A DNA stretch of 64,000 nucleotides, taken from NCBI RefSeq assembly GCF_900119315.1, contig NZ_LT827010.1, positions 3,505,001 to 3,569,000 on the forward strand. Direction: 5' to 3'. Shown here one piece after another: positions 16,147-25,011 of this stretch. The notes below the pieces were generated by a model that was given only the letters and a program-made list of their open reading frames with translations, made no database searches and was not told the DNA's origin. Position numbers and translations under genes: made by a program. The first letter of the stretch is position 1. Every line of letters starts with the position of its first letter. The stretch comes from Actinoplanes sp. SE50/110 (GTDB lineage: Bacteria > Actinomycetota > Actinomycetes > Mycobacteriales > Micromonosporaceae).

Positions 16147-17076
16147 GTGGCGATGCCGTTTCGTATCCACGCCGGGCATCTCGCGGCGCTGCGGGCCCGG
16201 CTCGGGCGGATCGCCGCCGGTGTCGGCGAGTTCGAGCAGGACCAGGCCGCGTTCGGTGCCTGGTGCGGCTGGATCCTCACCGGGCTCGGCGACCGGGTGG
16301 TCCGGCACGGCGAGCTGGTCGCCTACATCGAGGAGACCCTGCTGCTGTTCGTCCAGGGGTTCCACCGGGTCGCGGACGGCTCGGAGACCTTCGGCGCGAT
16401 GATCGGCATGCCGGTCGACGAGGACATCACGGTCTACGACTCGGCCACCGAGATCATCGACGGGGTGCTCGACACGGTCGCCGCCCGGGAGTGGGTGGAG
16501 CCGCTGCTCGCCGAGGCCGCCCCGGTCGCCGAATTCGCCGCCCCGGTCGGCGACCTGGTCGGCGCGCTGCGCGTGGGCGGGCTCCACTGGGCGGTCACCC
16601 ACGTGCCCGAGCTGCGGCAGATGCTCGACGACCTGGCCGGCGCCCCCGACGTGGTGGCCCGGCAGGCCGACCGGTGGGGGCGGATGGCCACCGAGCTGGA
16701 ACGGATCGCCGACGACCTGCAACGCTGCCTCGACCACGACTTCCGCGGCCGGAGCAGCCCCGAGGTCCGCGGCTACCTGGCCATCATGTCGAACAATGTG
16801 GTCGGCCTGCGCGGCCTGGTCGCCACCTCCACCGCGATGACCGCCCTCACCAAGGCCGCCGGTGACCTGATCCTGCTCACCCGCGACATCGTCCGCGGCC
16901 TGATCGGCGACCTGATCGCCCGGGTCGCCGGCTGGTCCCTGGAATCCGAGGTCGTGCCGCTGCCGCTGCTCACCGCCCGGCTGGCGGTCGTGGCCACCAC
17001 CGTGCGCCGCGTCGACGCCTACCTGAACGCCCTGGTCGTCAGCATCGCCAACCTGTCCCGCTCGATCGGCGGCTGA
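16147..17076 (+). CDS. Uncharacterised alpha-helical protein
   Basis: This 309-residue protein is one I do not recognise. It has no signal peptide. The first 70 residues are helical with an FGAWCGWILTGLGDRVVRHG segment. The middle is acidic and amphipathic (DSATEIIDGVLDTVAAREWV). The last 110 residues contain hydrophobic helices separated by Arg/Asp turns (AGDLILLTRDIVRGLIGDLI). The overall look is a long helical bundle, somewhat like actinobacterial WXG100-type secretion substrates or their partners, but no WXG motif is clear. It is a separate transcription unit following the ABC exporter. Alternative start: ATG at 16153. Confidence 0.6.
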   Translation: MAMPFRIHAGHLAALRARLGRIAAGVGEFEQDQAAFGAWCGWILTGLGDRVVRHGELVAYIEETLLLFVQGFHRVADGSETFGAMIGMPVDEDITVYDSATEIIDGVLDTVAAREWVEPLLAEAAPVAEFAAPVGDLVGALRVGGLHWAVTHVPELRQMLDDLAGAPDVVARQADRWGRMATELERIADDLQRCLDHDFRGRSSPEVRGYLAIMSNNVVGLRGLVATSTAMTALTKAAGDLILLTRDIVRGLIGDLIARVAGWSLESEVVPLPLLTARLAVVATTVRRVDAYLNALVVSIANLSRSIGG

Positions 17077-17197
17077 CGGGTGCACGATGGTGGCTCTGGT
17101 CTGCTCGGCCCGCTCGACGCGGCTCACCCGGGTCAGGATGGGCCCTGCCCTCCAGCCCGGCGACGGCGCGGGCCGGCGTTCGTCCGGTCCGGCGATC

Positions 17198-18178
17198 CTA
17201 ACCGGCGGCGATCAGGCCCGCCGCGAACAGCAGGTAGAAGACGACGGCGACGCAGAGCAGGCGCGGGGTGACCCGGCCGGTGCGGAACAGGATCAGCAGA
17301 TAGACGACCGACAGCATGGTGGCGGTGCCGGCCAGGATCAGCGGGGTGTCGAAGCGCCAGGCGGTGCCGAGCAGGCCGATGCCGGACGGCACCGTCGCCT
17401 GGATCATCATGGCGCCGGAGATGTTCGCCAGCGCGAGCGGCGTCTTTCCCTGCCGCACCCAGATCACCGCGTTCATCACCTCGGGCAGCTCGGTGGCGAT
17501 CGGCGACAGCAGCAGTGCGACGACCACCGGGGACAGGCCCATCGCCGGACCGGCCCAGGCGAGTTGCCGGACGAACAGCTGCGAGGCCAGGAAGATCACG
17601 ACCAGCGTCGCCAGGCTCTGGACGATCACCGCGAGGGTGGCCGGGCTCTCCCGCCGCGGCTGCAGCTTCAGCGGCTCCAGATCGTCCACGATGCCGGCGT
17701 CGCCGGTGTCGGCCGTCTCCTTGCGGAAATAGATCGCATAGGCGACGAAGAACAGCAGGCCGAGCCAGGGTTTGAGGGCGAAGGCGACCAGGCCGAGACC
17801 GATCTTGAACACGAAGATGGCCAGGAACCAGGTCTGGTCGCGGGCCAGCCGGGTCAGATCGGTGCCTCCCAGGTCCGGCATTTTGACAATCAAAAGCATC
17901 AAGCCGGTTATTGCGTACGCGATGGTGCCGACCACTAGTGGGCCACCGAGCGCCGCGCCTACGCCGATGTCGTCACCGGCATGGCCACCGCCGAAGAGGA
18001 CCGCGATCAGGGTGACCACGCTCTCCGGCAGGGCGGTGCCGGCCGCCGCCAGGATCGTGCCGACGGCCAGCGGGCCGACCCGGAGGCGGACGCCGAGCCA
18101 CTCGACCGCGTTGACGAACCACTCGCAGGCGAGGTAGATGACGACGGCACAGGCGAGCAGGAGAACGACGTGGATCAC
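17198..18178 (-). CDS. Calcium/cation antiporter (CaCA family)
   Basis: The 326-residue membrane exchanger is built from two homologous halves. The alpha repeats are visible as GTILAAAGTALPESVVTLIA near residue 42 and LLLSPIATELPEVMNAVIWV near residue 226, each with the conserved P-E pair that binds the cation. An acidic cytoplasmic loop (residues 155-180) separates the halves. It exchanges Ca2+ or another cation for H+ or Na+ across the cytoplasmic membrane. It sits 28 bases downstream of the amine oxidase gene on the same strand and may be cotranscribed, though a functional link is not evident. Confidence 0.87.
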   Translation of the reverse strand: MIHVVLLLACAVVIYLACEWFVNAVEWLGVRLRVGPLAVGTILAAAGTALPESVVTLIAVLFGGGHAGDDIGVGAALGGPLVVGTIAYAITGLMLLIVKMPDLGGTDLTRLARDQTWFLAIFVFKIGLGLVAFALKPWLGLLFFVAYAIYFRKETADTGDAGIVDDLEPLKLQPRRESPATLAVIVQSLATLVVIFLASQLFVRQLAWAGPAMGLSPVVVALLLSPIATELPEVMNAVIWVRQGKTPLALANISGAMMIQATVPSGIGLLGTAWRFDTPLILAGTATMLSVVYLLILFRTGRVTPRLLCVAVVFYLLFAAGLIAAG

Positions 18179-18206
18179 GCCGTCCTACTTTTCCCCTTTC
18201 GTGGCG

Positions 18207-19568
18207 CTATTTCAGGGCTTTGATGGAGGCGTTGGCGAGTTCCTCGCCGACCCGGATGGCGCCGTCGACGTGCAGATAGCCGAGGCCGGCGACGTCCGCC
18301 GAGCCGAACGACAGCGGGCCGGTCTCCTCGCGCAGGTGCCGGCCGTACTCGTGGAAGGCGCCGATCGCGAAGCTCGTGCCGTACGCCCCGCCGGTCCACT
18401 TCTCGTCCAGCCACGGGCTCTCCGAGTAGGCCACCGGCTGCCGGGCCTCGTCGCCGAAGTAGGAGGCCAGCGAGTTCAGCACGGCGGCTCGCCGGTCCGC
18501 GGGGGAGAGGTCGAGCAGCGCCCGCGCGTGCCGGTCCGAGACGAAGCCGACGAGCACGCCACGGCGGTCCTCGGGGCGGTCGTCGTTGGTGTTGTCGTAC
18601 ACCTCGTGCACGATCTGGTACGGGCTGAACCCGGTGCCCGACAGGCCGGCCGCGCGCCAGAACGGCGTCGGGTACGCCACCTGGATCTTGAGCACCGTGC
18701 CGAACGACTGGTGTGCCTGCGCCTGCCGCTGCGCCTCGGGCAGCGCCGGCTCGAAGGTGATCCGGCCCATCAGGGTGGGCGGCAGCGCGAGGATCACGCG
18801 GCGGCCGCGCACGCTGCCGTCCGCCGTGGCGACCGTGGCGCCGTCCGCGTCCCAGGTGATCCGCTCGACCGGCGAGTTCAAGCGGACGATGTCGCCCAGG
18901 CGCTCGGCGAGCAGGCGCGGGACCTGGCTCAGGCCGCCCGCGACCCGGCGGTCCAGGACGAAATTCTCGTCGGTGAGGTGGCTGAAACCGCCGGCGCTGG
19001 CCGCCATGTGCAGGGCCGAGAGGGTGGAGAACTCGTCGGCCGCCTTGGTCAGCATCGCCGAGGCCAGGAACATCGCGACGTTGTCCCGGGCCTCCTGGTC
19101 GTCGGTGCGCATCCCGAGCCAGTCGGCGAACGAGATGCTGTCCAGGCGCTCGGCGTCCGGGTGCGCCCACGGGCGGTCCGGGTCGGTCTCGGCGGCCAGG
19201 CGCTCCACCTCGTCGCTGATCGCCTCGATCGCGCGGGCGGTCGCCGCCGACACGGGCAGCGCGGCGCCGGTGTAGGTGTGCCGGACCCCGGCCCGATCGC
19301 GGTAGACGTTGGCGCCGTCGCGGTAGCGCGGGAACGTGTCCAGGCCCAGCTCCTCGGCCATCGCCAGGGCGGCGGTCTGGTCCGGGGAGATCCACTGGCC
19401 GCCGAGCTCCAGGGGGACACCGTCGACCTCGGCACCGAGCAGGCGGCCGCCGACCCGGTCACGGGCCTCCAGGACGGTGACCGTCAAGCCGGCCGCCGCC
19501 AGCCGGGTGGCGGCGGTGAGGCCGGTGACCCCGGCGCCGACGACGACTACATCCGCTTGCTCGTACAT
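18207..19568 (-). CDS. Flavin monoamine oxidase family protein
   Basis: The 453-residue FAD enzyme has a dinucleotide-binding motif VVVGAGVTGLTAA at 8-20, then LEARDRVGGR and ELGGQWI (FAD contacts), and a C-terminal GAYGTSFAIG. It lacks a signal peptide and so oxidises amines in the cytoplasm, with hydrogen peroxide as by-product. The ATG at 19568 is preceded by GGAG. A 31-bp palindrome lies just upstream, and the TetR gene lies beyond it on the same strand, so the regulator probably controls this gene. The substrate, a biogenic amine or polyamine, is not determined. Confidence 0.88.
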   Translation of the reverse strand: MYEQADVVVVGAGVTGLTAATRLAAAGLTVTVLEARDRVGGRLLGAEVDGVPLELGGQWISPDQTAALAMAEELGLDTFPRYRDGANVYRDRAGVRHTYTGAALPVSAATARAIEAISDEVERLAAETDPDRPWAHPDAERLDSISFADWLGMRTDDQEARDNVAMFLASAMLTKAADEFSTLSALHMAASAGGFSHLTDENFVLDRRVAGGLSQVPRLLAERLGDIVRLNSPVERITWDADGATVATADGSVRGRRVILALPPTLMGRITFEPALPEAQRQAQAHQSFGTVLKIQVAYPTPFWRAAGLSGTGFSPYQIVHEVYDNTNDDRPEDRRGVLVGFVSDRHARALLDLSPADRRAAVLNSLASYFGDEARQPVAYSESPWLDEKWTGGAYGTSFAIGAFHEYGRHLREETGPLSFGSADVAGLGYLHVDGAIRVGEELANASIKALK

Positions 19569-19584
19569 GACTGCTCCGCTTCGA

Positions 19585-19615
19585 TTGGTATGGCCGTATA
19601 GTATGGCGATACCAA
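19585..19615. promoter_or_regulatory. 31-bp palindrome, probable TetR operator
   Basis: Outer arms TTGGTAT (19585-19591) and ATACCAA (19609-19615) are perfect inverted repeats. The core GCCGTATAGTATGGC is itself near-palindromic. It starts 17 bases before the amine oxidase ATG and carries TACTAT on the minus strand as a candidate -10. It is AT-rich in a GC-rich context. Confidence 0.7.
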
Positions 19616-19683
19616 GATCCGCGCCAGCCCGGGTTGCCGAGCGGTTGCTTTCCGGTGGTTTTCGCAGCCTGCGCCGCGGCAGG

Positions 19684-20337
19684 TTAGCGCAGGTCGGGGC
19701 AGTTCAGGGACAGGGCGAGCCAGGAACGGACCATCCGGCTGGCGTCCTCCCAGCCGAAGTCACGGTCGCTCAACGACACCTGGACACCCAGACCGTCAGC
19801 CATACCGAGCGCCGCCGCGGCGATCGCATGAGTGTCGTCCGGTTCGGCGATCACGCCGGCCGTCACGCAGTCCTCGATCGCCTCGGTGATCATCGCGATC
19901 CAGTTCCGGTACTGCGCCGTCGAAGCCGCCTTCAGCCGGTCGTCGCGCAGCGAGGCCCGCCAGCATTCGGTCCAGACCAGCCATTCCAGCCGGGCCGCGT
20001 CGTCACCACCCAGGCCGGCCGCGAGATGGGTGCCCAGCCAGCGGAGCCGGGCCAGCGGATCGGCGATTCCGGAACCGGCCGCCTGAATCTCGGTCAGGTA
20101 GCGGTTGGTCCGCTCGTCCAGCGCGGTGGCGACCATGTTCTCCCGGGTGCCGAACGCATACTGCAGGCTGCCGATCGACGTGCCGGCCCGCTGCGCCACA
20201 TCGGTGAACCGGGTGTTCTCATGCCCGCGCTCGGCCACCACCGCACAGACCGCGTCGATCAGCTGGTGCCGCCCCGCCTCGGTCCGCTTCGGTGCCCGAA
20301 GCCGGGCGGCTGCGTGCCCGGCCGGAAGTCGCCCCAT
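19684..20337 (-). CDS. TetR-family transcriptional regulator
   Basis: This 217-residue repressor has an N-terminal helix-turn-helix (HQLIDAVCAVVAERGHENTR, FTDVAQRAGTSIGSLQYAFG, TRENMV). The C-terminal ligand domain has WTECWRASLRDDRLKAASTA. The ATG at 20337 is preferred over a GTG four codons earlier because GAGG lies 6 bases before it. It is tandem with the amine oxidase gene, with the palindrome at 19585-19615 between them. The inducer may be the oxidase substrate. Confidence 0.85.
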   Translation of the reverse strand: MGRLPAGHAAARLRAPKRTEAGRHQLIDAVCAVVAERGHENTRFTDVAQRAGTSIGSLQYAFGTRENMVATALDERTNRYLTEIQAAGSGIADPLARLRWLGTHLAAGLGGDDAARLEWLVWTECWRASLRDDRLKAASTAQYRNWIAMITEAIEDCVTAGVIAEPDDTHAIAAAALGMADGLGVQVSLSDRDFGWEDASRMVRSWLALSLNCPDLR

Positions 20338-20360
20338 CGAAAACCTCACTCGAAGAACCC

Positions 20361-20580
20361 TGGTCGGGCTAGCTTCGCACGCCCCCGCTCCGCTGCCATC
20401 AGCCGCCGCGCCTCATGGACGGGCCGGCTTCGCACGCCGCCGCTCCGGTTCCACCTGCGGCCCCGCCCCCATGGTCGGTTCAGTTTCGTGCGCCCCCACC
20501 AGCCGCCGTGGTCGGGCCAGCTTCGCGTGCCCCCATCAGCGCCCGTGGTCGGCTCAGCTTCGCGCCCCCACCAGCCGTCC
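20361..20580. repeat. Degenerate tandem repeats, five units (55 and 37 bp)
   Basis: Units begin at 20361, 20416, 20472, 20509 and 20546. Each opens with a version of TGGTCGGGCCAGCTTCGC followed by GCCCCCACCAGCCGCC. The first two are 55-56 bp with an extra CGCTCCG insertion; the last three are 35-37 bp. The array lies between the TetR gene and the 3' end of the VWA gene and encodes no protein that I can support. Confidence 0.75.
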
Positions 20581-20622
20581 TACCCTGCGCGCCCCCAAAC
20601 TCGAGTTCCGCCCTCGGCCTGC

Positions 20623-21687
20623 TCACTTTCGGGTGGGTTTCAGGCTGGGACGGCTCCACCACAGCGACAGCGTCAGCCCGGTGAAGGTGAGCAGGGTGCC
20701 GCCCAGGACGTACCACATGGTGATCTCGGTCTTCTGCCGGTGCAGCCCGATCTCGGCGGGCAGGTCGGTGAGGACGCTGTTGAGCTGTCCGGCGTCGGCC
20801 GCCCGGAAATACCGCCCGCCGGTCGTCTCGGCCACCGCCACCAGCGACTTCTCATCGATTTCCAGCGACTGCCCGGACGCGCTCCCGCCGCCTGCCCCGC
20901 CCGGATCCGGCCCGCCCCGGAAGGACCCACTGGTGACCTGCCCCGGATCACACACCATCGGCCCGGGCGTCGTCGTCCCGAACCCGATGGTGAACACCCG
21001 AAGATGCCGCGCCGCGGCTTGACCGGCGGCGATCAGCGGATCCACCCCGGTGGTGTTCGACCCGTCGGTCAGCACCACGATCGTGTCCGGCTGAAACCCG
21101 CCGCTGTTGTCACTGATCAGATCCACCCCACTCGCGGCCACCGCCGGGTTGTACTCGGCGATCGCATCGATGGCGGTGAGAATGGCCTCCCCGATGGCGG
21201 TCCCCAACGCTGTCCGGAACCGCCCCACCGCCCGGATCAGTTCCTTGCGGTCGGTGGTCGGTGCCACCACCAGCCCGGCGGTCCCGGAGAACGCCACCAG
21301 CCCGATCCGCGTCCCCCGATCGCTGCGTTCGATGAACGTCCGAGCCGCGTCGATCGCCGCGGCCAGCCGGTTGGGCGCCACATCGGTCGAACACATCGAC
21401 CCGGACACGTCGATCGCCAGCAGGATCGACGCGTTCGCCCGTGGCACGGCAACGGTCGCCTGCGGCCGGGCCACACCGAGCGCCAGCGCCAGCATCCCGC
21501 ACAGCAACAGCGCCGCCGGTATCCGCCGCCGCCAGGCACCGCGCCCGGGCACAGCCGCCCGAACAAGCCCCAGATCGGAGACCACGAGACTGGCCCGCTT
21601 CCGACGACGGTTGAACCACCAGCGCGCAGCCGGCAGCAGCGGGACGAGGAGGAGCGCGGTCAGGGCATACGGCCAGCTGAAGGACAT
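20623..21687 (-). CDS. VWA-domain membrane protein (BatA/BatB-like)
   Basis: The 354-residue protein has a first transmembrane helix at 5-22, an R/K-rich stop-transfer, a second helix near 58-72, and a von Willebrand A domain from about residue 87 with a MIDAS metal site DVSGS at 93-97 and TDGSN later. A last helix lies near the C-terminus. This N-terminal helix pair plus VWA is the plan of BatA/BatB proteins, which often work with MoxR ATPases; no MoxR gene is adjacent here. The ATG at 21687 has GGAGGGAG upstream. Tandem repeats flank the gene on both sides. Confidence 0.82.
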   Translation of the reverse strand: MSFSWPYALTALLLVPLLPAARWWFNRRRKRASLVVSDLGLVRAAVPGRGAWRRRIPAALLLCGMLALALGVARPQATVAVPRANASILLAIDVSGSMCSTDVAPNRLAAAIDAARTFIERSDRGTRIGLVAFSGTAGLVVAPTTDRKELIRAVGRFRTALGTAIGEAILTAIDAIAEYNPAVAASGVDLISDNSGGFQPDTIVVLTDGSNTTGVDPLIAAGQAAARHLRVFTIGFGTTTPGPMVCDPGQVTSGSFRGGPDPGGAGGGSASGQSLEIDEKSLVAVAETTGGRYFRAADAGQLNSVLTDLPAEIGLHRQKTEITMWYVLGGTLLTFTGLTLSLWWSRPSLKPTRK

Positions 21688-21800
21688 CAGAGGCTCCCTC
21701 CGTGCCGGAACCGTTACATTCCCATCATCGATGGGAGTTACCGCCCCGACCCAGCACCTGCCTCTTCCGGCAAACCGACCACCCGCCCCACCCGCTCTCC

Positions 21801-21996
21801 CAAGCCCCCGTTTCGTCGTCGCCGTGCGCGTCCAAGCCCCCGTTTCGTCGCCGCCGTGCGCGTCCAAGCCCCCGTTCGTCGGCCGCCGTGCTCGTTCAAG
21901 CCCCGTTCGTCGGCCGCCGCGCTCGTCCGAGCTCGCTGTTGCGCCGGCCGCCCCTGTTGGTCCGAGCTCGCTGTTGCGCTGGTTGCCGTGCTCGTG
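21801..21996. repeat. Six degenerate 31-35-bp tandem repeats
   Basis: Units start at 21801, 21833, 21865, 21897, 21928 and 21963. The first four are near-identical, 31-32 bp, of the form CAAGCCCCCGTTTCGTCG followed by TCGCCGTGCGCGTC. The last two diverge (CGAGCTCGCTGTTGCG). The array occupies the space upstream of the VWA gene start and downstream of the YgjV-fusion gene. It leaves little room for promoters of the VWA gene except 21690-21780. Confidence 0.75.
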
Positions 21997-22068
21997 CGAG
22001 CCAGCCTGGACGCCGTCCATCAGGCGGCCGCCCCGGCTTTCCAGGCGGCCGCTCGACTCGCGGTGGCC

Positions 22069-22692
22069 TCAGCCAGCCAGCTCCAGCACGTACGATTCGC
22101 CGTCCCGCTTGAAGCCCAGCCGCCCGTAGTAAGGCGCCTGCATGCCCGGCGGAGTGATCACCGTGTGGCAGCCCCGATCTGCGAAGAACCGGCTCCGCCG
22201 AAAGACGAACTCCCCTGGTGTGAAGTCCCGATACCGCTCGGTGACATAGTCAAGCTCCACCTGGGCAACCCCGCTGTCCGCCACGTGGAACACCACCACG
22301 CCAGCGACCTCGTCAGCGTTGAGTACCAGGAAGGCTGCCGCCTCGCGCCCGCCCAGCTCCTGAGGCACAAAATCCGGATTGAACCGGACAATGTCGTCAT
22401 GATGCCGCTGCAGCGTATGCGTCAGAACCCCGTCATCAGGCCGAACCTCCACCACCTGATAAGCCTTCTCGTCGTGCCGAGTAGCCAGCATCCGCACCAG
22501 ATACCAAACGTTGATCACCGACAGCACCACATTGAGCCCCACCATCGGCCAAACCCCGAGGGCCGCATTGAACCCGATCAGTACCAAACATCCCACAAGG
22601 TTCAAAGCCCGCAGGCGCAGCAGCCGGGTCTGCATCAGCGACCACACCAGTAGCGCTGACCCCGCCCACCCAATCACGTCAAGAAATCCCAT
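22069..22692 (-). CDS. YgjV-like membrane domain fused to acetyltransferase-like domain
   Basis: This 207-residue two-part protein has residues 1-70 holding three hydrophobic helices (FLDVIGWAGSALLVWSLMQT, NLVGCLVLIGFNAALGVWPM, GLNVVLSVINVWYLVRML), which match the YgjV inner-membrane family. Residues 78-207 form a soluble domain whose end, FADRGCHTVITPPGMQAPYY then GRLGF, looks like the last strands of a GNAT acetyltransferase. The acceptor is unknown. The start at 22692 is the methionine directly before the first helix; longer readings run into low-complexity DNA. Confidence 0.7.
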   Translation of the reverse strand: MGFLDVIGWAGSALLVWSLMQTRLLRLRALNLVGCLVLIGFNAALGVWPMVGLNVVLSVINVWYLVRMLATRHDEKAYQVVEVRPDDGVLTHTLQRHHDDIVRFNPDFVPQELGGREAAAFLVLNADEVAGVVVFHVADSGVAQVELDYVTERYRDFTPGEFVFRRSRFFADRGCHTVITPPGMQAPYYGRLGFKRDGESYVLELAG

Positions 22693-22981
22693 CCGACCAG
22701 CGTAGATACCCTCTTTCCAGCCCTCGGCCCCGCCCACCTCCTCAACGTCGACACCCCCCCGCCAACTCCGCCCGCGCCACCCCTGCAGCCTGTCCTCGCG
22801 CCGCGCCGCCTTCGCGCCCGCGCCGCCTTCGCGCCCGCGCGGCCCCGGACCCGCGGGGCCTCCGCCCGCGCTTGTGTCCGAGCCCGCGCCGCTTCCGCCC
22901 GCGCTTGCTTCCACGCCTGCGTTCGGTGTGCCGTCCGTGGCGCTGGGGATCACCGGACCGGCGTTGCTCGGGCCGAGCGGC

Positions 22982-23653
22982 TCAGGTGGCGGCGGGGTCG
23001 GTGAGGGTTTCGACGCGCAGGTACTGCAGGACGGCGAGGACACGACGGTGATCGCTGGCCGAGGCTGGCAGACCTAGTTTGGTGAAGATGCTGGTGATGT
23101 GCTTCTCGACGGACGCATAGGCGAGCACCAACTGCTCGGCGATCGCCGTGTTCGATCGGCCCTCGGCCATCAGGGCCAGTACCTCACGCTCTCGGCCGGT
23201 GAGACCGGACAGCCGCCCACGGCTCGCCCCCGAATTGAATAATTGTGTGACCACCTCCGGATCCAGGACGGTGCCGCCGGCAGCGACCCGGGCCAGTGCA
23301 TCGATGAACTCGCTGACGTCCGCGACGCGATCCTTGAGCAGGTAACCGAGTCGCTGCGCCCCACCGCGGAGCAGGGCGTTGGTGTGCCTGCTCTCGACAT
23401 ACTGCGAGAACAGCATGACCCCGACATCCGGGTGATCACGCCGGATCTGGATCGCGGCGCGCAGGCCCTCATCGGTGTGGGTGGGCGGCATCCGGATGTC
23501 GATGATCGCCACGTCCGGTCGGTGCTTCGCCACCGCGGCCAGCAGGCCGTCACCGTCGGCGACTGCCGCCGGAACCTCATGCCCACGGTTGACCAGAGTG
23601 TCGGTCAGACCGGCCCGCAGCATGGCGGCGTCCTCGGCGATCACGATCCGCAC
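22982..23653 (-). CDS. NarL/LuxR-family response regulator
   Basis: The 223-residue regulator has an N-terminal receiver with acidic Glu7-Asp8, phosphoacceptor Asp52 in AIIDIRMPP and Lys in GYLLKDRV. The C-terminal LuxR helix-turn-helix reads LTGREREVLALMAEGRSNTA then LVLAYASVEKHITSIFTKLG. The GTG start lies inside the last codons of the kinase gene (13-base overlap), so the two are coupled. It probably controls the divergent serine hydrolase upstream of the kinase. Confidence 0.9.
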   Translation of the reverse strand: MRIVIAEDAAMLRAGLTDTLVNRGHEVPAAVADGDGLLAAVAKHRPDVAIIDIRMPPTHTDEGLRAAIQIRRDHPDVGVMLFSQYVESRHTNALLRGGAQRLGYLLKDRVADVSEFIDALARVAAGGTVLDPEVVTQLFNSGASRGRLSGLTGREREVLALMAEGRSNTAIAEQLVLAYASVEKHITSIFTKLGLPASASDHRRVLAVLQYLRVETLTDPAAT

Positions 23654-24855
23654 GGCAGCTCCACGGTCACGATGGTCGGTCCGCCGGGCGGACTGTCGAC
23701 CTTGAGCGTGCCGTCGACAGTGCGTGCGCGATCGGCGAGGCCGACGAGGCCTCCGCTGGGGCGGGCCCCGCCCTGGCCGTCGTCGCTGACCACCAATCGC
23801 AACCTGTCCCGTTCACCGCGGACGGCGACTGTAGCGTGCCGGGCCCGACTGTGCTTGGCCACATTGGTGAGAAGCTCGGCCACGCAGAAGTAGGCGATCG
23901 TCTCCACCGCCAGCGGCGGCCGCCGGGGAAGGATGACACTCAGCTCCACCGGGATGGCATTGCGCGCGGCCAGTGTGGTCAAGGCGACGTCGAGCCCGCT
24001 GTCCAGACTGGGCGGATGGAAGCCCCGGGCCAGATTGCGCAGTTCGACGATGGCCGCCTTCGCGTCCTGATGCGCCTTGCTGATCAGTCTCCGCGAGGCT
24101 GGGTCGGCGTTGGTCTGTTCCAGCCGTTCCTTGGCATCGCCGAGGCCCATGGCCACGGCCACCAGCCGGGCCTGGGCGCCGTCGTGCAGATCGCGCTCGA
24201 TGCGCCGGAGCATCGTGGCGGTGTCCTGGACCGCGAACGCGCGGCTCTCCTCCAGCTCGCGAACCCGTTCCCGGAGCTTGCCGGGGCCGAGCAGGGCGCC
24301 GATGGCCAGGCGGTCGAAGAGCAATACGGCACGCAGCATGCGGGGAGCGGCCAAGACCAGCCCCGCGCCGAGCGATGAGATCAGCGCGGCTCGGCCCCAG
24401 TTGTCGAGATAGATATTGCCGGGCAGCGGCACCCCGGCGTGGCCGTCCTGTATCGGCACGAGTTTCCACCAGAGCGGATAGGTCATCCCCGCGATCCCGT
24501 AGCCGTAGAAGAAGATGGCAACTCCGGCGGTGAGCACGGCCAGCGGCGCTTTGATCAGCAGGTAGACCGCAGCCTGCCAGCCGGCGCGATCGGTCAGGCC
24601 GGTCTTGAGCCAGTCGAAGAAGCCCGCGCCCGTCGGCGGAGTGGTCGGTCCGGCACCCGCGAATCCGAGCAGCCGTCGGGCTAGACGGTGGTGCAGCGTG
24701 CCCAGGAGCCGGGCGCCGCGCAGCCCGGCGGCCAACACCGGCAGCCCGACCACCGTGAACGACAAGGCCGACCCGGCAACGATGGCGAACGCCACGTAGA
24801 ACAGGCCGAACAGGCCCAACGGCAAGCCGAGCATGGCGTACGAGAACCGCTTCAT
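23641..24855 (-). CDS. DesK-type sensor histidine kinase
   Basis: This 404-residue kinase has an N-terminal membrane domain with four to six helices (residues 8-48, 95-130, 155-172). The HisKA_3 dimerisation domain has His224 in RRIERDLHDGAQARL. The HATPase domain has LTNVAKHSRA (N box) and DDGQGGARPSGGLVGLADR (G box). The membrane part carries no extracellular loop of size, so it may sense the membrane itself. The ATG at 24855 is the first plausible start before the first helix. It is divergent from the serine hydrolase, 156 bases away. Confidence 0.88.
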   Translation of the reverse strand: MKRFSYAMLGLPLGLFGLFYVAFAIVAGSALSFTVVGLPVLAAGLRGARLLGTLHHRLARRLLGFAGAGPTTPPTGAGFFDWLKTGLTDRAGWQAAVYLLIKAPLAVLTAGVAIFFYGYGIAGMTYPLWWKLVPIQDGHAGVPLPGNIYLDNWGRAALISSLGAGLVLAAPRMLRAVLLFDRLAIGALLGPGKLRERVRELEESRAFAVQDTATMLRRIERDLHDGAQARLVAVAMGLGDAKERLEQTNADPASRRLISKAHQDAKAAIVELRNLARGFHPPSLDSGLDVALTTLAARNAIPVELSVILPRRPPLAVETIAYFCVAELLTNVAKHSRARHATVAVRGERDRLRLVVSDDGQGGARPSGGLVGLADRARTVDGTLKVDSPPGGPTIVTVELPCGS

Positions 24856-25011
24856 GGCGTCCAGAATGGCCGACCGGGCGGGGACGGAACACCCGGTGAG
24901 CCCCCGTTGTGGATACCGGGATATCCCGGGGGTCGATTGGGGGGACTGCCTGGTCGAATCGACGCCGTCGAACCGGAAGAGTCGAAGCCGGACCTCGACG
25001 AAGGAGCGAAC

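Noticed and set aside
20361..21996. CRISPR array
   Set aside because: Repeat units are directly abutting and degenerate, without uniform unique spacers, and no cas genes are present.
19336..22653. Very long open frame on the plus strand (about 1100 codons)
   Set aside because: It runs antisense to the amine oxidase, TetR, VWA and YgjV-fusion genes and through two repeat arrays. Its translation is low-complexity Arg/Pro/His. It is a GC-bias artefact.
22693..22981. N-terminal extension of the YgjV-fusion protein back to 23043
   Set aside because: The extra 117 residues are Pro/Gly/Ala-rich low complexity, overlap the LuxR gene end and lack conservation features. The methionine at 22692 directly precedes the first helix.
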